Below the pieces are notes generated by a model. It ran no database searches, was not told where the DNA came from, and saw nothing but the letters and a program-made list of their open reading frames with translations. The position numbers and the translations under genes are program-made. Source: Bettongia penicillata ogilbyi (taxonomy: Eukaryota; Chordata; Mammalia; Diprotodontia; Potoroidae). Taken from it: a DNA stretch of 64,000 nt. How positions within the stretch are numbered: position 1 is the first letter of the stretch; every line of letters begins with the position of its first letter. The DNA is taken from NCBI GenBank assembly GCA_023548195.1, contig JAJHZJ010000694.1:3502501-3566500 (forward strand). The letters run 5' to 3'. This document shows positions 53,830-64,000 of the stretch, piece by piece.

Positions 53830-55235
53830 AGAGATGGGAGTTCTGAATCTGGTGGGTTCTCTGTGCTGGAATTCCAGAATGGATTACTTCAGTTTGGCTT
53901 CTAATTGATGAGATGGAAATGTTGCTGTCTTGGCCTTGTTCTCTCTACAGAGCTGCCTTGTTGGCAGAGTGCCTGCTGTCCATTAACACATGTTGCAGGG
54001 TGTGGGGGATGGGCAAAGGGAGAGGTGGAGAAGGGGCAAGCAGAGAGGCCTTGCAAGCATGACTGATATTTATGGACCAGATGTCTAGCATGGTGTGTAA
54101 GATTTTGACCCCTTGTGGATTTATTATTTGGGGCTTGTCTAGATAACTGTAACATGTGAAATATGTGGTGGGTGAAACAGCTGGCCAGGTTGCCATCCCT
54201 GTATTATTATGGGCCTGTAACTCTGCCAAGAATACTCAGACAGTTATAAATCTGACAAGAATTTACCATGGCATACTCAAGTGGAGCAAATGATGAGTTG
54301 TCCCCCATCATTTATGGACAGAGGTTTCCCCAGCTGGCTGAAACACACAGCATACGTTTGGTATGTCACTAGTTAAAAGCAGCCTTCCACAATGTCCCAT
54401 TTAACCTGTTGATGTTATAAATACAAAATATGTATTTATTTCCCTTCTGAGCTTAGGTCTGCTCTTTCCTGACCCAGATCTTTACTTTTCTGCACTAACA
54501 GTTCATTTCCATATTAGTAATGATCTTCAATAGGCCATTGGCTTTGACTGTGCAGAGACAGGTGACATTTGGAGGCATGATTTGTATTTTTGGTGTGGAG
54601 TTTTGTGACACACTTTATGGCGGATCACGAGTGATGAGGGAAAAGGGCAGTGTGAAGCTTTTTAGACTGAACAGCTTTGCCTTGTTTAGGCGAGCTGGAT
54701 CCAAGTTCCCCGACCTATTCATTGACTGTGTTCACTAATTGGGTCGTCAGCCCTGGATGAGCAACAATGCACAGTCCTGCTAACTGTTTGTTTAGCCTGA
54801 ACATGAAAATCAATCTACCAGTGACCAAAAGGGCACGGCAAACATCGTCCCTGTAGGGTCAGCTGCATTTGGCCTTGGCATTCGACTGATGTAGCCTATG
54901 AGCTTTTGCAACTTATCAGTGGAGATGTTTTTCAAATTATTAATGGGCTGTTTGTTTCTTATATGTCTTTTTCTTCTTTTCATGTTGAGTACTGAGGATA
55001 GATGGAAAAGCCAAGGAAAGGAAATGAAATATGGAGCTAGAAGCAAGGGCTGCCTAATGAGGGTCGTAAAAGTCATGGTGGAATGGATGCTTGCAGCCTA
55101 TGATGATGTGACTCATTGAATTCTCTTCTCTGACTGTGGGGATGTGAAATATCAGCTAGCAAATATAGAGACAATCAAATTAAAACAAGCAAAGCTTAGA
55201 ACAAATTCCTTAATAAAACTCCAAGGAGATAGTCT
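53830..55235. other. longest clean single-copy stretch, candidate conserved non-coding element
   Basis: 1.4 kb without recognisable repeats. Frames up to 94 codons on both strands overlap and show no family. 54500-54960 keeps several CpGs (TTATGGCGGATCACGAG, GGGTCGTCAG, ACATCGTCCC) and varied composition. A non-coding regulatory role is a guess from texture. Confidence 0.4.
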
Positions 55236-55239
55236 CATC

Positions 55240-55345
55240 GTGCTATTTCCATCGAACAAACATTTATTAATCACCCACTATTGTGACATGCACTGAACTA
55301 GGTGCTGGGGATATAAGTACAAAGAATGAAACAAACCCATTAATA
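55240..55345 (-). repeat. L2 LINE 3' fragment (cluster copy 1)
   Basis: CATTTATTAATCACCCACTA, TAGGTGCTGGGGATATAAG, antisense. Confidence 0.75.
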
Positions 55346-55384
55346 GCAAATACTCTAAATCCATCACTTTTTTGCCCACTACAA

Positions 55385-56265
55385 TATCTTATCTCCTTAA
55401 GCAAACATTTTTAAAGCACCAATTATGTACTAAACAACAAGTGTTTATTGTCTACTATGAACCAGGTACTGTTACACACTGGGGATGCAAAGAAGGGCAA
55501 AACAAGAAAACTCAAGCAGTCCTTTTTCTCATGGACCTCATCGGCCAATGTGGGAGACAACACACAAACACTTTGTATATATAAACAATAAATTAGAGAT
55601 TACCAACAAAGGCAGGCAGTAGGGAAAATGGTAGTTAGGAAGGGATTTCAAAGAAGGTAAGAATGTTTTCTGGTTCTTGAAAGAAGCCAGGAAAGCCAGC
55701 AGGCAGAGGTGGCAGAGAGGGAGAGTTCTAGGCCAGTGAAAATGCTCAGTCAGGAGGAGATGGAGTACCTCGTTTAAGGAACAGCAAGGAGGCCAGTGTC
55801 ACTGGATCATAGGATACCTGAAGGAAAATAAGATGTAAGAAAATAGAAAAGATAGGAGGAGGTCAGATTATGAAGAGCTTTAAAAACCAAACAGAAGATT
55901 TTATATTTGATTCTGGAACTAAGAGATAGCCACTTGAGTTTCTTGAATAGGGAGTGATATAGTTGGACCAGTGTTTTAAGAAGATCGTTTTGAAAGCCAC
56001 TTAGGTGGGAAAAAAGTATCAGCAGGGCGTTGAAATAGTCCAGGATGGAGCAATGAGGGGAATTGTCAAAGGAGAGATGGGATCGTGTATGAGAAATGTT
56101 ACAAGGGCAAAATCAGCAGAACTTGGCAACTGACTGTATATAAAGGGCAAGAAAGAATGAATAATCAAAGGTAATGCCTAAGTTGAGAGCTTGGGAGATG
56201 GGAAGGATATTGCAATCCTTTACAATAACACATTAGGAACAGGGGAAGGTTGATGAAAAATGATA
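55385..56265 (-). repeat. L2 LINE (cluster copy 2, long)
   Basis: Antisense: ACTGGGGATGCAAAGAAGGG, AGGAGGCCAGTGTCACTGGA, GAAGAGCTTTAAAAACCAAA, GTCCAGGATGGAGCAATGAG. It includes the end of the coding region, with no frame. Confidence 0.85.
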
Positions 56266-56284
56266 AGTTCAACTCTGGATCTAT

Positions 56285-56660
56285 TGGATTGCTGACCACT
56301 ATGTATTAGGTACCACAGTACCAGCTGAGAATACAAAGACAAAAGAGGATATGAAGACAAAAATAAAACAATCCTTGCCCTCAAGGAGCTTATCTTCTAA
56401 TAGAGGAAAACAGAATGCTCACAGATAAATAAATACAAAACATATACAAGGTAATTGGGGTTGGAGTACCATACTAAGGTACTAACAAGTAGAATGGTCA
56501 GATAGGTCTCTTAGTGGAAGGTGTTGGCACATGAACTGAGTCTTGAAGGAACTGAAGGGTTCCACAAGCATAGATGAGGAGAGGATTGAGGATATAATGT
56601 GTGATGTAGAATGAAGAAATATTGCAGCTTCCTTTTCTTGATTTTTCCTGTAGCTCAACA
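56285..56660 (-). repeat. L2 LINE 3' end (cluster copy 3)
   Basis: CCCTCAAGGAGCTTATCTTC, AACTGAGTCTTGAAGGAACT, antisense. Confidence 0.75.
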
Positions 56661-58185
56661 GTTCTTGGCATTTGGAAAAACACAAAACAAAACAAAAACT
56701 CAAAACAAAAAAAAAAAAGCCAATTGTTCTCATTTAAAAACCTGAAAAAACTTTATGGAAAGTCAGAAGGTGTTCGTTAGGTAGAAAATGAAAAAATAAG
56801 CTCTTGACTTTTCTCTCCTTATGTTTGTCAGATCCAGAGAAAATTAGATGAACGCAGACTTGGATTAGAAAACTGATTAGAGGGAGACTTGAAAGTGAAC
56901 CTGACTGAGTTCAGCTTCATCTGTGCAAGTTTATTAGCGGAACACTGAGGTCTGAGCATCTCCTTTATTCTTTCTTCCTCGTTCCAGGTTGGAAATGTGC
57001 CATTCTTTTCTTTGGTTTTTGGTTCTTTAGTAAGTACAAAAATAGGAGGCATATTTATCATTACTGGAAATTCTCATAGACTTTCAATAGTAATACATAC
57101 CTGAGACAACAATCAGGGCAAAATTGTGGAGGGATAGGACTATGAACTAAGTATTGGATTGTTGAAATATATTAAGGTATGTGATTTTATATATATACAC
57201 ACATATATGTGTATATATATATGTTACATATTATATTTTAAAAGTTATTCCATGGCGAATGGGATGTGCAGGTAGGGTGTTCAGGGAGGTCTAGTACCAT
57301 GGTGGAAGGTCTCCTGAGCCTATGTAGGGCTGTTCATCTATCTTTGGTATCCATCTGTCACTCACCTTTTACTCCATCTGTCACAGACAGGTGATACAGT
57401 GATTGATCCTGGCATTTTACAGTAATAGATCATGGTAAGGCCCACCAGTGGTTTTCCTTTCTCACCTTGTTATTCTTGTATGGAAAATAAAAACGTCTTG
57501 TCTATGGTACACCCAGTGTTTACTCAGGTTGTTTTCCTACTGTTCTGTATGCAAAGCTCCTTTGTCCTGTTTAAGTCTGAAGACAGTTTTTCCCAGGGCA
57601 CTGAAAGAAACACCATGTTTTACAACTGCATCTCCCATCATGTTCAGCTGGGGCATATGTGTGCCGTATCCTGGGCTTTAGGGGTCTATGGTGTTAGCCC
57701 AGTCTAAGGCAGCTCCAAATATTTTCACAGAAAACACTGGTCCCTGTAGAGACATCTCACACTATGTTATACAAGATGTGAAAAATTATGCATATTCTCA
57801 AAACCAGTGGAGATATTTATTTTCCCTCCACACAAATGACCTCTGTAGCTTGCAGAGAAGTCTGCAAAAACAACAGGGATGTGATGATGGCTAATTGATG
57901 TTCCAATCCTGGGTAGGAGTTAAGTTTTAAAAATGTGAAAAAGTCGACCCCAGGCCCCATATGATAAGGACATCTTTATAAATATTTGAAACAGATGCTG
58001 TCTTGGACTGTAACACTGCAGATTAGCATTGTTAAAATGTGCTCTCCTCCAAACAGTGCTGGGTTTGAATATTTATAAAGTTTATTAATCTCCCTTAGCA
58101 AATAGACTCTGTTTATCAGCAAAGGATAGGTGGAGCCCCAGTGCAAACTGATGAAGGAACATGCCAAGTAGGGCCCTGGGCAGCT
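56661..58185. other. single-copy stretch with AT tracts and an inverted repeat
   Basis: An A-rich tract lies at 56680-56718 and a TA/CA tract at 57188-57225. 57630-58180 is repeat-free and includes an 18-bp inverted repeat (57974-57992 and 58063-58080). The 91-codon frame at 57432-57707 is unrecognised. Confidence 0.4.
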
Positions 58186-58189
58186 TCAG

Positions 58190-58380
58190 AAAATCAGAGC
58201 AACTGAATGCCGGAAGGGGCCTTAGACATTCACTAACACAGTCCCTTATGGTTGAGGAAACTGAGGCCCAGAGAAATAAAGAGAAGTCAGAGTCAGTTAG
58301 TGATAATTTTAGTAATAATGAATGCAGGTTTCTTCCTCCCAGTCCAGGGCTCTTTTCACTATATCAAGCTGCTTATTAGC
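58190..58380 (-). repeat. MIR/THER1 SINE
   Basis: Antisense: GAATGCCGGAAGGGGCCTTA, TTGAGGAAACTGAGGCCCAG, CTCCCAGTCCAGGGCTC. Confidence 0.85.
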
Positions 58381-58734
58381 TGTGGTGGCTAGTGTTAGGG
58401 TCATCCCTCACCTTGAAGTTCTGCAAACATCCTATGTTGGTATTTGCATCATGCTGTTCTAAATGTTCAGACTTTATGAACTTACAATTTTTATAAGCTC
58501 TTGACTTCCTGGAGGCAATAATTTGGCTGGTGGAGAGTTTGTGTATATAATGGTAGTGGTGGTAGGGGGTGGGGGTGGGGACAGGCATTCTTCAAAATTC
58601 TGGCCAGCCTTTCTCTCAATATGAATGGATTTTATCTAGTTTCAATTCCTGACGCAAACATTGTCTTTGCTGCTGTTACCATGACATTGCAAGCGCATAG
58701 AGGAGAATGAAGAAGAATCTCTTATCAGACATTT
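58381..58734. other. unassigned, with a G-rich run
   Basis: 58556-58580 is GGTGGT then G5TG5TG4. Otherwise no feature. Confidence 0.4.
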
Positions 58735-58850
58735 ATTTGTTAAGAAGTATTTATTAAGCAGCTAACATATGCATTATAGTGCGACACCACTCTGGTAGAG
58801 ACATAAAGAGAATTCAGTCCTCCAAGAGGTTACTAGGTATGGCTGTAAGT
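58735..58850 (-). repeat. L2 LINE 3' scrap
   Basis: AAGTATTTATTAAGCAGCTA, antisense; eroded. Confidence 0.55.
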
Positions 58851-59595
58851 ACGAATTGGACATCATTACATTTTTTTAACTTTTCAAATCCAGGGCCTTG
58901 TGTTGTTTTCCCTTTCCTACCAAAAGTATCCCATGTTTCCTGTTTTCTCTTTTCTTTCAAACTTATTTATTCTCTGTAATCACTCTTTGAAGACTGTTTT
59001 CACTGTTAACAGTGATTGGTAACGGATCAGATCAATGCTTGATTCTCTGGGGTTCGCCCTTTCCTCATGTGTTTGGGAATTATGGTCATGCAAATCAAAA
59101 TCTTTAAAAAATTAGCCAGAACCTAACTAACTAGAAACCTTGAATATTATTTTCTCTCCCTTCAGAAACAAAAGACAAATCATAAAACAAATAAGTTGAT
59201 ATTAGTATTTAATGGGGAAAAAAATCTCCCACAGAATAACATAGAATTGGCACATATTCCATTCACCTCAATTTCTTGCACCTACTCTATAGTTAGTCTG
59301 GGAACTGTTCATTTGAACTAGTTAGCCTGGGATGCTATAAAATTAACATTGTTATTTACCAGAGATTGATTCTTTTATGTTTTTTATATTGAGGCAGGCA
59401 AATGGACTTCTATATCTTAGAAAGATTGTCAACAACAAATGAAGGGAAACAAAAACAAATCTTGAATTAAACCAAAAATTCAGTGAGCTAGGACACTCTA
59501 CTAAAGATTTCATGTATATGAGACTGATTGACTCTTTGGTGGCAGACCTGTATTATCTCAGCATTCTCCAAAGTCTCAGCAAAGGAGACTCTGGA
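58851..59595. other. unassigned spacer
   Basis: No feature seen. Confidence 0.4.
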
Positions 59596-59599
59596 TACA

Positions 59600-59800
59600 A
59601 GTGTTAGAGTTCAGAAGATGTGAATTTGGATCCTAACATTTATAGAATGATCTTTCAGGGGCAACTTGAACCTCTAGATTTCCTAAAGGAAACTTAAACT
59701 TTATTTTCTTTCAGCCTCAGTTTACTTATCTGTAATATAAGGATGGCTAGAGCAGATGGACCTGAAAAGTTTCTTCCAATTGGACATCTTTGATCCTATA
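59600..59800 (+). repeat. MIR/THER1 SINE
   Basis: Sense: TCAGCCTCAGTTTACTTATC, GTTTCTTCCAATTGG and TTTGATCCTATAATC. Confidence 0.75.
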
Positions 59801-61050
59801 ATCTGTATGCTGCCGTCAGTCGGCAAGCTAGCAAAATTCTTTGGTGAAAGGAGCTGTGAATAAAAGCTTTCAGTCCTCTGATAGGAAGACTCCTCTGAAA
59901 GCAAGGGCAGTCTGGGGAGTTCTCAAGAGTCTGTCTCTGGCTCCTGGCTCCTTTCTCATATTGAATTTACTACTTTCATGGGAATGTGATTGGGAAGGTT
60001 GTGAAAAAGCTGACCCATGGCTCCTCTTCAATCTTTAGTCTTTTGCTAGGGGCTACAGGCTACTGAATGCATTTGGAAATGGCTTGATGCCTAGGGAATT
60101 TGGGGGAGTCTTCTCCAAGTTATAGGCAGGTAATATCAGCTTTCTTGCCTGGGATGCCCTAGGTGTTATCTGTCAGCCTTTCACAGAGTTTGTTCTAAGA
60201 GACAAACAAATTAAGTTATGTTTCCCCATTTTAATTTCTCTCAAGCTGGCAACATGCATTGCGTGGGGGTTACAGTCCAGAACTGGCTCGATTTGGGGAT
60301 TGGGGTGCACAGTTAATATACTTATTCAACAGGGGCTATCACCCCACATCATTTTGCCTCTGTCAGAGGAAATACCTGTTCTATCAGACCACCCCCTCCC
60401 CAACCATACCAGACATCTCCCAGCCTTGGGCTATCTAGGCCGAAGAATCTGTCTCTACTAAGCCTGAGCAGAACATGATGGAGCCTCCATAGATTTTATT
60501 AAATCAATTCTGACTTGGGTTGGGATTAGACCAGGATAAGGAGATTCAATGCAATCTCATTATCAGAAATGTCCTTCTAACGAAGAGACTGAATTTGGAA
60601 GGAGAAGGGGCCTGGAGGAATAATTTTTCACATACTATACATAAGCTTAGACTCAGAATTCTTAAATCTCTGACTTCATCAATATTTATTATCCCCTTCT
60701 TCCCTTTGCCTGATTTTTTAGGAACCTGGAGTTTGAACTTACACCTTTTTAATTGATAGGTAAGAAGGATTTTTTGTTTTTGGGTGAGCTCCTCAAATGT
60801 TACCAAAAAAAAAAACCAAACCCCAAAACAAAACAAAACAAACAAAAAAAAAACCCAAAAACCAAACCATACATACCTGGGAGAGTTTTAAAGGAAAAGA
60901 ATGAGAGGAGTTAGGGAGGGAAGAAGGAAGGATAGTAGTGGTTTGTTCTAATTTCTTTGCATTTAAAATGAATGGCTTTGAGGATAGAATAACGTGTTTA
61001 GAATTTTGCTGAATTTCCCCAGGGCTTTAAGCTACTTAGCTATCCAAGTT
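59801..61050. other. single-copy stretch with an A/C-rich tract
   Basis: 60804-60872 is a tract of AAAC/AAAAC words. Otherwise no repeat or gene. Confidence 0.4.
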
Positions 61051-61054
61051 GGGT

Positions 61055-61230
61055 CAGGTGCCTGGTTTCTAGTCCTGGCCAGCCTTTAACTAGGTGCATG
61101 ACCTTGGGCAACTAATACATTCTTTCTGGGCCTAATTTTTCCATCTGCATGGTGAGGATGTTGGATTAGATGTCTGGGGGTCATATCAGCCCTAAAGTGG
61201 AATCTACACGAAACTGATGTTGAATTAGAC
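61055..61230 (+). repeat. MIR SINE
   Basis: Sense: GTGCATGACCTTGGGCAACT, GGTGAGGATGTTGGATTAGA, CATATCAGCCCTAAAG. Confidence 0.8.
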
Positions 61231-62915
61231 TCATTGGAAATGGGGCACTCAGCACATTGTGCAGAATCTAAGGTTCTATTATCTCATGACTCAGTAGACT
61301 CCATGTGAATCTTGAGGGCAGGATCAGCAGCCACCGCTGGCAGCAGAGATAACTTTGACTTCGTTTTTTGTTTTTTTTCCTGGTAGAGCAAGGATCAGGG
61401 AGACTCTTTCAGGCTTCCCATTCACCACTTGTAGTGCTTGTACTGATGTGGATTTCCTCCCCAACTAATTGTATAATGTGCCACTTTACGGTATAACTGA
61501 AAACCTACTTATTAGGTATAGGAAATTTATAAAAATTCAAATGCATAACAAGAGTTGCAATAATTCCTGTTATTAAATTTATCTGCACTTTTCTCTTGAT
61601 CCTTCAAGAGGCAGATTTGATTCCTTCCTCCCCTTCCCCCCATCCACCATAAGCTTCTTTTGATTTAAACAACCTTGGAATGAGATTTACTTGGTGCATA
61701 TTCTTATTGGACCCTGATATACCATAAGGCTTTAAGCCCTGGAGTATATATTTTGCATGGAGAATTTTTAATAGAATGAGTTCCTGGCGGGGAGCTAAAC
61801 AGTTTTCAAACACCCTCCTTGTTTATTTATTTTTTTTAAAAGACTGACATAAAATGGACTACAGACTTCTTTTGGGCAACCATGCCAAATTAAACCTGAC
61901 CTTTTCTAATTGTCGTTCTAGTCAGTCAGGAGTGGTGAGATATAGGAAGCACATGGCCCTTAACTCTGTTAGCGGGTCCGTGCTCACCAACATCCTGGTA
62001 GGGATATTTTCTATCACAACAAAGTGATGTGCCCCAGAAGGACTCAGGGACAGTCTGACTTTCTGACTGTTCTGACTCTGTCGATATGTCAATAATCAGT
62101 AGGGGGGCTTTTCCATCTAACCTTTTCCCCCCAGCTCTCTTCAACAAATGTGGGAGGGCCTTGAGTCCTTGATCACTGTGAGGTAAGGCTTACACATGCT
62201 CATCTTGTTAAGACTGGTTTGGCATTTAAAAATAATGAATCCAAACCTAGGGAAACAAGCTTCTTCCCAGTGCTCAATAACCCCTAGTTTTAAGAAACCA
62301 TGTCCTGATGCTTCTGAAGTTTTACTTTTGAAATTTTAATTCACTTTGGCCTGCATGGGAGTTGACAGTGAGCCAAAAGTTGACCAAGGGAGATCCCTGT
62401 CTGACTGATTTTCCATTTGGAGGGAAACTCTTAGTCAGGATGTTATTAGACTTTCTCAGACAAGGTACCACAAGCAGAATATGGAAATAAGTATGTGGTT
62501 ATTACCTCTTATGAGATACTTTGTCCCAATGAGAAAGAATGTAGAGAGTCATGCAGATGGGTCCACAGATAATGAGCATACAACAGTCCCGATGACAGGT
62601 TGTGTAACCTCAAAAAAAAGGTACCCCAAAAGAGCCTTATTAGTGCCTTCTTCAGATTAAAACATTATTCCTGATAATGTAATGGAAATTTATTTTAAAT
62701 GAGAATCTATGGTGGGAAGTTAGAAAAATAGTTGGTGAATGTTTATAACCTTTGCTCTGGTGAATTTGTTACCTTGCTGGCCTTCTCAGAAACAAATTAT
62801 TAGAGAAAATGTCACTGAAAATGTCATTTTAGTAACACATTTGGCTCTTAGAAAACTTGAAAGAAATGAGAAGGGGTTGAATCTAACACAGATAGTCCCT
62901 TGAAATAGTGAGGGA
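61231..62915. other. long single-copy stretch
   Basis: 1.7 kb without recognisable repeats. 61840-62200 holds scattered CpGs (ATTGTCGTTC, TTAGCGGGTCCGTG) and short frames on both strands. No gene recognised. Confidence 0.4.
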
Positions 62916-62919
62916 AAGA

Positions 62920-63100
62920 ATACTAGATCTGGAGGAGAATTTAGCTATCACGTTATCCAGCCCTAGTCTTACACAGGTAAGGAAGCTGTGTCCCTCCCAG
63001 AGAAGTGAAAGGACTTTGCTGAGTTCAAAAAGTTAGTGACTATGTAGAGATTAGATACCAGGCCTTTGAATTCCCAATCTACTACACTGAGCTGTCAGGT
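62920..63100 (-). repeat. MIR/THER1 SINE
   Basis: Antisense: AGATCTGGAGGAGAATTTAG, CGTTATCCAGCCCTAG, GAGAAGTGAAAGGACTTTGC. Confidence 0.75.
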
Positions 63101-63184
63101 CTAATATTGAATAAAATTCTTGAATTTTATTTACATTTGAATTTAGGAAATGATCATATTAAAAATAATGAGAGGATCCCAGAG

Positions 63185-63275
63185 TTATTGTGTTATAGAC
63201 TTTTAGAGTTGAAGGAAGACTCCAGAAGTCATCTAGGACAAACCCTTCATTCATTAGCTGTTGAAGTGATTACTA
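63185..63275 (-). repeat. MIR/THER1 3' fragment
   Basis: TAGACTTTTAGAGTTGAAGG and AAGTCATCTAGGACAAACCC, antisense. Confidence 0.65.
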
Positions 63276-64000
63276 TTAAGGCCTGGAGATTATTTTTCAG
63301 GTTGATTGTATCCCTGTGAAAGGATAGTTCTGTTTAATGCTTATTAAGTTTCCACAAAAGGGCATGGCAGATGGAAGTTATCAGAGCCGTAACCAATGAC
63401 CTCAACAGTGTTCTTTTAAAATAGAATTGACTGGATGATGAGTGTTTAACTCTTCTCCTGTTAACTTGATCTACGAGAATGCCAGCTACAGAAAATAATT
63501 TGAGTCCCAATGTAATTTTTTAATAAGTAAATTATGTTTGAATGATCATGTTTCAAATTATGCTCTGTAGATATACATAAACCTCTCGTTGTTATGTTGA
63601 GTTTTGGGAGAAACGAGTCGATTTTTCTCACAAGGTTGATTATCTTAGTGGAAAGAAAGAAATGTTAGGAAACTGGAAAATGTAGGAGAAAAAAATTGTT
63701 GTCCTAGGAGGGGAACAACACATGCAGCATAATGGGTTTCTTGGAGCCAAGGAGTTCAGATAAACAATTACTTTACTAAAAATGTATGGGATGACCCTTA
63801 GGGAAAAAAACAGTTCATAAGGAGATAAAAGCAACCAACAAGGAAGTTCTATGAGGTTTGTTGGCCTTCTGCTAAATGCTCCTTCAAAGGACCCAAAGCT
63901 AGATTTAAAAACAGTGTAGAGGGGAGTGAATAAGGCAAACTGCTCCCTTGGCTGTATCCTAGAAGTCCTGGCTCCCAATACCCTTGGGATCAGGGAGAAA
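63276..64000. other. single-copy stretch to the window end
   Basis: No repeat recognised. The 112-codon minus-strand frame at 63640-63978 has no family resemblance and no context. Confidence 0.35.

Noticed and set aside
58556..58580. G-quadruplex
   Set aside because: Only three runs of three or more G; the fourth is GG. Not a canonical motif.
1..64000. CRISPR array, operons, bacterial genes
   Set aside because: No direct repeat and spacer series, no dense coding; all evidence is of a mammalian genome.
1..64000. Strand bias of MIR elements
   Set aside because: At first nearly all copies seemed to share one strand. After orienting them by the MIR sense core both strands are well represented.

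Overview
This is nuclear DNA of a marsupial. The repeat content shows it: half-L1 and L1 elements of marsupial type with their polypurine spacer, marsupial MAR1-like SINEs, an RTE-type LINE with the SINE that shares its tail, MIR/THER1, L2 and CR1/L3 relics, and palindromic hAT MITEs. The species cannot be fixed from sequence alone. I found no host protein-coding exon, tRNA, rRNA or other structural RNA gene. Every open frame I could identify belongs to a decayed retrotransposon. The window is intergenic, or lies inside a very large intron.

Bases 1-33,000 are dense in transposons. A complete half-L1 (59-2258) has an 18-bp target-site duplication. Next come a 5'-truncated antisense L1 (5037-5905) and a large antisense L1 (8641-14530). 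The latter carries a younger sense L1 tail (11958-12953, perfect 15-bp duplication) and an LTR fragment (13155-13376). A sense L1 that lost nearly all of ORF2 lies at 15497-18930. Then follow a CR1/L3 relic split by a SINE and an unclassified block, an RTE-type LINE (21880-22835), a solo LTR (about 23035-23813) and the SINE with the RTE tail (24899-25198). Last is a composite: antisense L1 3' end (26030-26879), a second half-L1 with a different GC-rich 5' UTR (26880-29445), and antisense L1 5' half (29446-32812).

Bases 33,000-64,000 are different. Only old, small repeats remain (MIR, L2, CR1/L3, a few MAR1-like SINEs, one hAT MITE), and LINE-1 is reduced to fragments. Between them lie repeat-free stretches of 0.4-1.5 kb, notably 37.4-37.9, 45.9-46.7, 51.5-52.1, 53.8-55.2 and 57.6-58.2 kb. 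Their texture resembles conserved non-coding sequence; this is inference without alignment.

The most interesting structure is the half-L1 family. Two independent copies carry ORF1 but no ORF2, and both end in the same double 3' terminus: a polypurine spacer and LINE end, then a second diverged spacer and end. They differ in the 5' UTR. As a working model, a half-L1 supplies its own RNA-binding ORF1 protein and a duplicated 3' end, and borrows reverse transcriptase from full-length L1, relics of which are present here.
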